Positions 14,304-22,490 of a stretch of 27,451 nucleotides of DNA are shown here, in pieces. Where the stretch lies: positions 1-27,451 of the forward strand of contig CAJUKY010000003.1 in the NCBI GenBank assembly GCA_910587055.1, given 5' to 3'. A model generated the notes under the pieces. The model was not told the DNA's origin. It worked only from the letters and a program-made list of their open reading frames with translations, and did no database searches. This DNA comes from Candidatus Gastranaerophilales bacterium (GTDB lineage: Bacteria > Cyanobacteriota > Vampirovibrionia > Gastranaerophilales > Gastranaerophilaceae). The number at the start of each line of letters is the position of its first letter. The stretch's first letter is position 1. Made by a program: the position numbers and the translations under genes.

Positions 14304-17300
14304 TTAGGTGTATTTGTCAATTAGATAATTGGCATACAATTCAAGTTTTTGTTGCAAAGCTTGAGGGCTATTAAAAACGATTCTTTTAGTTTCTCCAATA
14401 TTCTTTTCTTTGCTGTGGTTTGCCCTTGTCATTTGGATATACATAATATGCCTATAATATGCTTCAATATATATTTTGTCAGAAATTGTATTCCAAAGTT
14501 TATAAGCTAAATACTTTTGGGTTATAGTATCAAGGAAGCAATAGCACTTTATTAGATCCTCAGCAAGCAACCTAATAAAAACGTCGCTTCTGTCCAACTG
14601 AGCACATTTATCAAATATTAAATCAATAATTTCACAATTTTTATTATCTAAAAAATTTTCGTCTTTACTTAGTTTATAAATAAGTTCCGACAGCACAAGA
14701 ATAATTGATTTTTTATCAAATGATTCATTCAAATAGCAAAACATTTCCCTTAAATTATCAATGCTTGATTTAGAATTGTGGTATAAATCTAAAGTTGTTA
14801 AGAGTATATACTTGCAATTTAACTTAATAAGTTCATATTTTAATTCTGCCACCTTTTCATTTGAAATAATATTTTTTTGATTAAGATAATCAATTATACT
14901 TGGTACGGCAATATCTCTAAATTTAAATTCTCGACTTAGGATATGAGTTACCATATCTGAAGAACATGTAAGATAATCATTTTGCAAGGAAACTATTCCA
15001 TCAAAGAAAAGGGTTTTAGAGCCTATATTTTCAGAAGCTTCAATAAGTGGTAAAGCCTTTGTTGACTTTGACTTAAATTTTGCAATGCTTAAATTGGTTA
15101 TGCATTCTTTCAAGTAATCCCTATATTCCATAACTTCGCTTTTTACAAAGATTAAACGAGAGTTACCTTCATTGTCTCTAACTAGTTTTTCGGTAGTATT
15201 ATTTGTTATATCAGCTAGAATAAAATTAAATTCTTCTTTTGTCTGTTCGGTAATTTTAATATTTAAATTATTAAAAACAATTTCATCTATTTTTAATTCT
15301 CTTATCAATATTAAGGTTTGTAGACTCAGTATAACATTTTTATTTTTGTTAAGCCATGTAATCTCCTTTATTTGCTGTTCAATTGTGCAGTTTGATAATG
15401 CAACAATTTGCTTTTTATCCTTCAAGAAATTGGCGAAAAGAACACTAGGCTTTGTGGCAAATGATTCGGCCACTAAGGATAAAGGAAATAAAAATTTATT
15501 GTAATTATCTAAATTGGCTTCGTAATATTTTTCTCTTTCTAAATATTTTTTATGAGGCTCAAAGGTTTCAATAGCTTGAGTTAAGCTTTCTACTGGATTT
15601 GACATATCAATATGAAATTCATACATTAAATTATGTTTTTTTAACACCTGAGAGCATTGTGCAAATAATTTGCGCGTATTATCATTTACGGTAGAACTTC
15701 TTAGTAAAAAACCAAATGCAATATTGTTTAATTTTAAATCATCCGGATATTTTTTTAATGCCTCAATGAAATCTTCTATTATGATTTTGTCATCTGCCTT
15801 TTGCAACATTTTAAGGTTTATTTTTAAATAATAATATTGCAGATTAAAATCTTCTAAATATTTTAAAGAATTTATTATATCTTCAGCCTTGGAGTATTCT
15901 TTTTTAAATATATATGCCTGAGCAATATTAGGCAAAAGTTCTTTTTTGCTTTTATCCTTTTCAAAATTTTCAATAAGGGTGTCTGGATTGTAATTATTCG
16001 CATCAATATACGCATATAGATTTTTAATTATAGTATTGCCAGCTTCATATTTTTCCAAAATTTCCAAAATACTTAGACACTTTGAATATAAACCATTATT
16101 ATATAAATCTATTGCATACATTAATCCCATATCAAAGTTATCTTGACTTCTGTCCTTTGTCCAATATTTTTCAACCAGTTTTTTTCTTAATTCATTAATA
16201 CCATTTTCAGTTTTATAAAAAGCTAAGCAATGTGCAATATTATATGCAAAACTACAATTGTATTGTTCTGGATTTCTTATAATTTTTCTTGAGATTTTCT
16301 TTAACAAAGCAACCTCTTCGTCATAGCATAAATTGTTATGATACAACCAAACACACATGCCCAAGAGAAGATCGCTATATTTGTCTTGATTTAATTCAAT
16401 ATATCTTGCAGCACAATCCCAACCTTCAGCCTTATACAAAGATATAATTTTAAATTGTTCATTTAATTCATCAAGCAATTCTTCTGATTCTAAATGCTCA
16501 AGCACTTCTTTATATTTTTGTTCACCAAATAAAATAATTGCATAGTTATTTTTATTTAGTTTTTTAGCTTCATTGTCAAATAAATTATATATTTTGTGAG
16601 CTTCAGCATATTGATTACATAAAATATTCAATATAAGCGCTTCTACAACAGGAGATTCGGACGATTTACAATTGTTTATAACAAAATTATTAATTTCATT
16701 TATATCTACTTCATCTTGATTAAACTCCCCAATAAAATATTTAACTAGAAAAATTTTTATTTTTGTAGTTAGAATAAGACTTTCGTAATTTTTATAAGTT
16801 TTGCATAATTCGTCATAAGTTTTATTTAAATTATTTAAAAGTTGTTTGGCTTCATTTAAATTTTCAATTTTACAAATGTTATGATTTATTTTTAAATGTC
16901 CATCTATATTTATATCAAAAACAAACTGGATTCTTGATTTATTAAATAAATCGGTGAATTGACAGTTTATTAAATTGTACCTTGCAATAGCAGTATTGTT
17001 TTTAGTTTTATTGATATATTCTTGTAAATACTGCGTAGCTTCTTGTGTACTGACATTGTGAGTTCTTCTTAAAATCAATGTAGCTTTTAAAAATAAATAA
17101 TCTTCCACATTAACAAGATGTGTTTCCAAGCATTTTTCTGCTAGCCCTTGCTCTTTGTCAAAACACAAATATTTAAAAAATTCTAATTTATAATAAAGTT
17201 CTGATGAGGTATTGTTAAATCTTAAAAAACAATTAAAATATACATCTCTATCATTTTCTTCTAAGGCTATGTTGGCCAAATTATAAAGAGGAGCATCGTA

Positions 17301-18167
17301 CTTAGAATCAATTTTGTTTGATAGCTCATATGCTTGTTTTGCGCTCTGATAATCATACAGGTTTTGATAGCAGTTACCAAGTTTATTATAAATTTTTGCC
17401 TTAAATTCACTGGATTTATTTTTCCAATTATCATCTTTATTTAAGTTGATATATGAAATGCATTCTTCATAATTATATTTATCTATTAAATCTTGTATTT
17501 TCTTTAATTCGCCATCTTCATCAATTTCTTTAACTGATTGCATTATTGAGATAGCTCCTGATGTCCGAATTTGATTTGCAATTCCTGAAATACTTCCCAA
17601 TATTTCATTTTTTGCCAAAACTATATCTTGTTTTATATCTGCTTGACTCTGCAAAAGCATGTCAAGCTTTTCAATAGAAATTGAAAAAATATCAATCAAG
17701 GCATCTCGACGAAAAGAATCATCTACGGCAAAAAATAATTTAAAACAATTCTCGTATTCTTTTGCAAATACATCTTTCCAATATTCGTAAAAAGTATCCT
17801 CAGTATTAAAGTTATTGATCTTGCAATATCTTTTTAATCTCTCGGCCAATACTGTATAAATATTGTTGTTGCTATATGGAACGTCAATCAAATTAATATC
17901 TTGAAATATTAACCCCAATGCAATGTCGTCTAGCTCGTATAGTCTGTTGTATAAATTTTTAGAAATAGGATACGGAGAAATATCCTTGTCATAAAAAATG
18001 TTTAATGTTTTTTTAAACGCATTTACAAATGGCGGCTTAAAACAATTTTTGTATTTAGCATATTTGGGTTTAGCTAACCGTTTCAATATTTCTTTTGCGG
18101 ATTCTTTTATTGTATCACCCAGGATTGATATACCAAGAGATATTCCAATTTCACTTAAAGTTATCAT
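14304..18167 (-). CDS. 1287-aa TPR-repeat protein, possible C-terminal PIN-like domain
   Basis: Start is ATG 18167 with GGA upstream (a TTG at 18176 is the alternative). The N-terminus (MITLSEIGISLGISILGD) and first ~220 residues are helical and unrecognised, ending in a coiled-coil-like 'LLQSQADIKQDIVLAKNEIL'. Residues about 220-900 are degenerate TPR-like helical pairs, e.g. 'YNKLGNCYQNLYDYQSAKQA' and 'LPNIAQAYIFKKEYSKAEDI'. After residue ~940 the order 'NVILSLQTLILIRELKID', 'FFDGIVSLQNDYLTCSSDMV', 'VPSIIDYLNQKNIISNEKV' resembles a PIN nuclease fold, but the first catalytic Asp seems missing. Composition is more AT-rich than its neighbours, which suggests acquisition. TPR-PIN fusions are known in defence-type loci. 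Function here is unproven. Confidence 0.7.
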   Translation of the reverse strand: MITLSEIGISLGISILGDTIKESAKEILKRLAKPKYAKYKNCFKPPFVNAFKKTLNIFYDKDISPYPISKNLYNRLYELDDIALGLIFQDINLIDVPYSNNNIYTVLAERLKRYCKINNFNTEDTFYEYWKDVFAKEYENCFKLFFAVDDSFRRDALIDIFSISIEKLDMLLQSQADIKQDIVLAKNEILGSISGIANQIRTSGAISIMQSVKEIDEDGELKKIQDLIDKYNYEECISYINLNKDDNWKNKSSEFKAKIYNKLGNCYQNLYDYQSAKQAYELSNKIDSKYDAPLYNLANIALEENDRDVYFNCFLRFNNTSSELYYKLEFFKYLCFDKEQGLAEKCLETHLVNVEDYLFLKATLILRRTHNVSTQEATQYLQEYINKTKNNTAIARYNLINCQFTDLFNKSRIQFVFDINIDGHLKINHNICKIENLNEAKQLLNNLNKTYDELCKTYKNYESLILTTKIKIFLVKYFIGEFNQDEVDINEINNFVINNCKSSESPVVEALILNILCNQYAEAHKIYNLFDNEAKKLNKNNYAIILFGEQKYKEVLEHLESEELLDELNEQFKIISLYKAEGWDCAARYIELNQDKYSDLLLGMCVWLYHNNLCYDEEVALLKKISRKIIRNPEQYNCSFAYNIAHCLAFYKTENGINELRKKLVEKYWTKDRSQDNFDMGLMYAIDLYNNGLYSKCLSILEILEKYEAGNTIIKNLYAYIDANNYNPDTLIENFEKDKSKKELLPNIAQAYIFKKEYSKAEDIINSLKYLEDFNLQYYYLKINLKMLQKADDKIIIEDFIEALKKYPDDLKLNNIAFGFLLRSSTVNDNTRKLFAQCSQVLKKHNLMYEFHIDMSNPVESLTQAIETFEPHKKYLEREKYYEANLDNYNKFLFPLSLVAESFATKPSVLFANFLKDKKQIVALSNCTIEQQIKEITWLNKNKNVILSLQTLILIRELKIDEIVFNNLNIKITEQTKEEFNFILADITNNTTEKLVRDNEGNSRLIFVKSEVMEYRDYLKECITNLSIAKFKSKSTKALPLIEASENIGSKTLFFDGIVSLQNDYLTCSSDMVTHILSREFKFRDIAVPSIIDYLNQKNIISNEKVAELKYELIKLNCKYILLTTLDLYHNSKSSIDNLREMFCYLNESFDKKSIILVLSELIYKLSKDENFLDNKNCEIIDLIFDKCAQLDRSDVFIRLLAEDLIKCYCFLDTITQKYLAYKLWNTISDKIYIEAYYRHIMYIQMTRANHSKEKNIGETKRIVFNSPQALQQKLELYANYLIDKYT

Positions 18168-18457
18168 GTATTCCAATTATACTTTATACAAACAATCTTT
18201 TGCAAGATTCGCGCAAAATGCTATTAATTTTCCTAATTAAATAAATTTATCACATTAACAATGCAAGGCTATTACTAATTGGAAATGTTGTACAAGTTAA
18301 GTACCATTTCCTTTGTAGTTTATTTTTTATCTGTTTTCAATTTCTATTTAAGTTTTGTAAATAAAATTGAATCAAGACATATGCTCAATACATATTAGAT
18401 ATAAAATAGGGTCATACTTTATCATCTTAAATATTATTATCAAAGAGGATTAAGAAT
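18168..18457. other. AT-rich divergent intergenic region
   Basis: 290 bp between divergent starts. It must hold promoters for the TPR gene and the glycosyltransferase gene, but no box of good quality stands out. No conserved gene, dyad or RNA signature was recognised. Confidence 0.4.
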
Positions 18458-19714
18458 TTGAAATTTTTGTTTTCGCATAGGAATTTTCCTGCTCAATTTA
18501 GACATATTATTGCAGAATTGGGGAAAAATCCTGAAAACAAAATTGTATTTTTATGTAATACCCCAAATGCCTTTGAAATTAAGGGTGTAAAAAAGGCTTT
18601 ATATAAATTAAAAAGAAAAGTACCGCAAAATGCCCATAGATATTTAAGACAATATGAAGAAAGCATAATCCATGGACAAGGAGCTGCAGAAACCCTTATT
18701 GCACTTAAAAATTCAGGTTTCATTCCTGATGTAATTTATTCTCATTCTTGGGGTAATTCAATGTTTTTCAAAGATATTTTCCCAAATGTTCCATTAATAA
18801 ATTACTGTGAATGGTATTATAATTCAACAGGGGCTGATATTGGTTATGATGGAATTATGCCGGATTATGACAGAAAAGCTCTAACCAGATGCAATAATTC
18901 CCAATTTCTTCAAGATTTAATTTCAAGTGATATTGCAACCTGCCCTACAAAATGGCAAAAAAGCCAATTTCCGCACATGCTGCAAAGTAAAATAACTGTA
19001 ATTCACGATGGAATTGATACGGATTATTTTATTCCAAATTCTGATGCTGAATTTAAGATTCCAGATAGCAATGTTGTTTTAACTTGTAAAGATGAGGTTT
19101 TAACATATGCTACACGCGGAATGGAACCATACAGGGGATTCCCGCAGTTTATGGAAATAGCAAAGAAACTTTTACAGAAAAGAAAAAATCTTCACATTTT
19201 AATAGCGGGAGAAGATAGGGTTTGTTACGGGCCAAAATTAAGAAATACAACTTTTAAGGAATTAATGTTAAAAAAACTGAATTTTAATGAAGGTGAACTA
19301 AAAAGGTTACATTTTACAGGCGGTCTTCCATATAAAGAATATAGGAAACTTCTTCAAATTTCTTCTGTTCACTGTTATTTAACCTATCCTTTTGTTTTAT
19401 CTTGGTCAATGCTGGAAGCAATGGCTGCAGGATGCTTAATTGTAGGTTCAAAAACCCCTCCCGTAGAAGAAGTAATCAAAAATAATAAAAATGGATATCT
19501 TGTTGATTTTTATAATATTGAATGTTTTGTAAAAACAATTGAAGAAATTTTAGAAACAAAACTCCAAAACAAAGGAATACACAGCGGTAAAAATCAGGAA
19601 ATAAAAATAGCTGCAAGAAAAACTATTATTGATAACTATAATCTTAAAAAACTTTTACCAAAGCATATTGAACTAATCAAAAATGCAGCCATGCAAGCTT
19701 TAAATTCAAAATAG
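18458..19714 (+). CDS. GT4-family glycosyltransferase
   Basis: 418 aa, TTG start 7 nt after AGAGGAT. N-terminal Rossmann half begins KFLFSHRNFPAQFRHIIAEL, the style of the Glyco_trans_4_3 N-domain. It also has 'VIYSHSWGNSMFFKDIFP' and 'ITVIHDGIDTDYF'. The C-terminal half has the GT-B nucleotide-sugar site: 'YRGFPQFMEIAKKL', 'ILIAGEDRVCYG', and 'SMLEAMAAGCLIVGSKTPPV' followed by EEV, containing the E-x7-E motif. It is a retaining, probably cytosolic enzyme for a surface or secreted glycan. Donor and acceptor are unknown. It precedes the TolC gene by about 90 bp, with no clear terminator between. Confidence 0.9.
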   Translation: MKFLFSHRNFPAQFRHIIAELGKNPENKIVFLCNTPNAFEIKGVKKALYKLKRKVPQNAHRYLRQYEESIIHGQGAAETLIALKNSGFIPDVIYSHSWGNSMFFKDIFPNVPLINYCEWYYNSTGADIGYDGIMPDYDRKALTRCNNSQFLQDLISSDIATCPTKWQKSQFPHMLQSKITVIHDGIDTDYFIPNSDAEFKIPDSNVVLTCKDEVLTYATRGMEPYRGFPQFMEIAKKLLQKRKNLHILIAGEDRVCYGPKLRNTTFKELMLKKLNFNEGELKRLHFTGGLPYKEYRKLLQISSVHCYLTYPFVLSWSMLEAMAAGCLIVGSKTPPVEEVIKNNKNGYLVDFYNIECFVKTIEEILETKLQNKGIHSGKNQEIKIAARKTIIDNYNLKKLLPKHIELIKNAAMQALNSK

Positions 19715-19804
19715 ACAGCGTATTTTTTAATAATATAATTATTATAATTATGAATTAAACTATAATTAAAATTAAAATAAAAAATCAAAACAAAAACAAC
19801 CGGA

Positions 19805-21307
19805 ATTAAGAATAAAAACAGAATAATAAAGGCAAGTAAAACGTCTAAAGTTAAATTTAAAAGAAGAATAGTAAAACATTTATCTGCAGCAGTGATTTGC
19901 GGGTTAACTATTCTCCCCTCTGTGGCAGAAACTTTAACTTTTGATTCTTTCTTAGAAACTGCCCTTCAAAATTCATATAAATTAAAAACTTCTAAAATTG
20001 AAAAACAAAGTACGGAATATGGGATTAAAGAAGCTCGTGCGGGGTATTTCCCAACACTTTCAGGATACGCAACAACTGAAAGATATAATGACCTGTCTGA
20101 TGGGACAAGACAGATAACAGCGGTTGGAAATGAAATATTATTAAACAGAGATTATTATCAAGATGTTGCAGCGGTTGGCCTAAATTACAATCTTTTTGAT
20201 TTTGGGATAAGAAAAAGAGGCTTAGAAATTGCGCGTGCTGATGACAAACAAAAAGAAGCGCTTTTGTTAAAAGATACAAGGGATTTAAAACTTGATGTGA
20301 TTGATTTATACGGTGAAACTTTAGCATTATACAAGGCTTTAGGAATTAAAAGGCAGATTTTAGAATTGCAAAATGAGCTTTTTACAATAAATTCAAGGCT
20401 TAGAGGTGCAGGGGAATTATCAGAAATAGAAGTTACAAATTCTGAAATTGATATATCTGAAACAAAGTCTGATATTGCGGAATTAGAAAATAATTTATCA
20501 AAAAGGTTAACCGAATTTTCATATTATACGAATAAAAGTTACGGGTTGGATGATATTGAAATAGCAGACTTTGAGGAGTTTTCAGAAGTGGGCATTGTTC
20601 CTATTGGTTCTGTCATTGCGAGCAAAGCGCGGCCCTCCAAGAGGACCCAGCTTGCACAAAATCAAGATTTTGGCAAGCAGAGGCAATCCAGTAAACCTGC
20701 AAAATTATCCATTGAAAAATCTAAAACCAAAAACAATGTAGGTTTTGATATTGAAAATTCCTTGGAAGCAAAAACCTATGATTTAGAGATATTAAAAAAA
20801 CAAAAGGAATATGAAATTCAAAAAAGAGCTAATTTTCCGAAGATCTCTTTTGATACAAGATATAACTTGTATGGGTCTGATACCAATAAATATTTTAACA
20901 GTTTCTCTGACATAGAACAAAGAAGCTTATCTTTTAGGGTTTCAACCTCTTTTACTATGTTTGACGGAATGAAAAACATTAATACTGTTCAAAAAAGGAA
21001 GATGGAAGTTGAAAAACTGAAGGTACAAAAAGAGCAGGAATTGGCCGAGTTAAAGAAAAAATATGAGCAAATAAGGCTTGATGCTGAGAATTCAATATTG
21101 CAGGGGGAGAATAATAAAAGGACGTTGAGTTTAGTAAATAAAAATCTTGAAAACCTTGAAAGATTAAACACAAACGGTATAATGGCAAAGGCAGAATGCG
21201 TAAGAAAAAAGCTTGAATTATTAGATAAAAAGCAAAAACTTGAAGAAACAAGAATTAAAAATTATGTTGCAGGGTATAAGTTAGGGGTATTGAATGAATT
21301 ACAATAA
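19805..21307 (+). CDS. TolC-family outer-membrane channel protein, non-standard start
   Basis: About 500 aa from a suggested ATT at 19805 (471 aa from GTG 19892). TolC-type proteins form trimeric outer-membrane tunnels for type I secretion or efflux. Visible features: a signal peptide (RRIVKHLSAAVICGL, then TILPSVAET, cleavage after SVA), two 'L-x-x-A-L-x-N-S-Y-K-L'-like coiled-coil repeats and the long C-terminal helix with LELLDKKQKLEETRIKNYVA. The signal peptide extends upstream of the only GTG, and no ATG/GTG/TTG exists between it and the stop at 19778, so the start is ATT/ATA or there is a sequence error. A repeat-encoded insert lies at 20610-20692. RTX-family genes follow downstream. 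Confidence 0.85.
   Translation: MKNKNRIIKASKTSKVKFKRRIVKHLSAAVICGLTILPSVAETLTFDSFLETALQNSYKLKTSKIEKQSTEYGIKEARAGYFPTLSGYATTERYNDLSDGTRQITAVGNEILLNRDYYQDVAAVGLNYNLFDFGIRKRGLEIARADDKQKEALLLKDTRDLKLDVIDLYGETLALYKALGIKRQILELQNELFTINSRLRGAGELSEIEVTNSEIDISETKSDIAELENNLSKRLTEFSYYTNKSYGLDDIEIADFEEFSEVGIVPIGSVIASKARPSKRTQLAQNQDFGKQRQSSKPAKLSIEKSKTKNNVGFDIENSLEAKTYDLEILKKQKEYEIQKRANFPKISFDTRYNLYGSDTNKYFNSFSDIEQRSLSFRVSTSFTMFDGMKNINTVQKRKMEVEKLKVQKEQELAELKKKYEQIRLDAENSILQGENNKRTLSLVNKNLENLERLNTNGIMAKAECVRKKLELLDKKQKLEETRIKNYVAGYKLGVLNELQ
20610..20692 (+). repeat. Palindromic dispersed element, copy 3 (inside tolC-like gene)
   Basis: Begins TGTCATTGCGAGC and ends GGCAATCCAG like the other copies, but is about twice as long. 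The middle holds a second dyad, CTTGC-CAAAATC against GATTTTG-GCAAG. It keeps the frame and encodes SVIASKARPSKRTQLAQNQD plus about 8 more residues, between the two halves of the TolC-like protein. The reading frame used differs from copy 1. Confidence 0.7.
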
Positions 21308-21337
21308 TATTTACTATTTGAATTATAGGTGGAATAA

Positions 21338-21414
21338 GTGTAGAATACAGGAATGAAAATTTAAAGGATGGAATTGATTTTAAAGATGTTGAATTAAAAC
21401 CCAAGTTGTGGGCT
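21338..21414 (+). repeat. Intergenic dispersed element, copy A
   Basis: Aligns over its whole length with 24236-24313 (for example GGAATGAAAA, AAAGGAT, GAATTGATTTTA, GATGTTG, AAAACCCAA, GGGCT). This copy has a degraded central dyad. It lies between the TolC-like gene and the 344-aa gene. Confidence 0.65.
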
Positions 21415-21436
21415 ATAGGCTAGGATAAGGAATAAA

Positions 21437-22471
21437 ATGATAACAAATAAATATAGAAAATTACTTGGAATATTGTGTTTTATTATAGCAGGCTTATTGT
21501 TTTTTAATTTAATAATTGGTTTACTTACAAATGGTAATCTTGCTGAATATTTCTATTCTAAAGGCAGTTTTTCAAAAACAGAATTTTTGTTAAAAAACAA
21601 ATATATTCTTGAAGATAAATTGTGCAAAATTGGCAAGTGCAAAGAAAACAAAGTAAAGCCCGCTTTACAGGATTTGGTCAATTTTTATTATTCACAAAGA
21701 GATTACGATAGTATTATTACACTTTACAAAAAACATATAGAAAATAATGAGATTAATCTTTTGCCAACAAGAATAAAAAGTCATGATAGCAAGCGTTTAA
21801 AATTTATAGCTTATACAGAACTGGCATACTTTTATTTGGCAAATAAGCAATATAATGAAACAAAAAAATCATTAGATAAAGTTTTTAATTTAATTCAAAA
21901 ATATCCTGATTTTAAAGAGTTAGAATTTCTACCATATAGTATTCTTGCCAATTACTATATTAATATCAATAAATTAGATGATGCTATAAAAGCTACCGGC
22001 AAAACTGCATTTAAGTATAAAAATGTTGAACAAAAATATATTGAATATATTAATTTAGCTAAAATATACTACAAAAAAAATATGCCCAAAATGGCTGAAT
22101 ATTATATTCAATTAGCCTATTTTAATTTGCCGGATTTTCTATATTTAACCCCATTTAATGCCCTTTTAGAAACAAATAATATTTATGGCAAAATACTTGA
22201 AAAAGATGGTAAATTAGATGCAGCAAGAGTGCGTTTTCATTCTTCCAAGCTGTTAAGTGAATATATTAATTTCCAATATGATTTCAGAAATATTTGTTCA
22301 ATATATTTTCTGTCGCAGATTGATGAAAAACTTAAAAATGAAATTTTTCAACAGGAATATGAGGAATTATCTGAATTAACAAAAACTTTAACAATATTTA
22401 AAAATCGAAATCAAAAAGAGCGATATGAAAGGCTTAAGACATTATGCAGCTTTTCGGAGTACGGTTTATAA
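21437..22471 (+). CDS. Membrane-anchored TPR-like protein
   Basis: 344 aa, AAGGA 5 nt before the ATG. N-terminal membrane anchor at residues about 8-31 (LLGILCFIIAGLLFFNLIIG), then a soluble helical body with TPR-like pairs, e.g. 'LVNFYYSQRDYDSIITLYKK', 'ELAYFYLANKQYNETKKSLD', 'INLAKIYYKKNMPKMAEYYI'. A short Cys pair (CKIGKC) lies near residue 60. Such proteins usually act as scaffolds. It ends 19 bp before the RTX-family gene at 22491, so it is probably in the same operon. It could assist that protein's secretion or assembly, but this is only context. No known family assigned. Confidence 0.72.
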   Translation: MITNKYRKLLGILCFIIAGLLFFNLIIGLLTNGNLAEYFYSKGSFSKTEFLLKNKYILEDKLCKIGKCKENKVKPALQDLVNFYYSQRDYDSIITLYKKHIENNEINLLPTRIKSHDSKRLKFIAYTELAYFYLANKQYNETKKSLDKVFNLIQKYPDFKELEFLPYSILANYYININKLDDAIKATGKTAFKYKNVEQKYIEYINLAKIYYKKNMPKMAEYYIQLAYFNLPDFLYLTPFNALLETNNIYGKILEKDGKLDAARVRFHSSKLLSEYINFQYDFRNICSIYFLSQIDEKLKNEIFQQEYEELSELTKTLTIFKNRNQKERYERLKTLCSFSEYGL

Positions 22472-22490
22472 TAATTAAAAGGATAATAAG

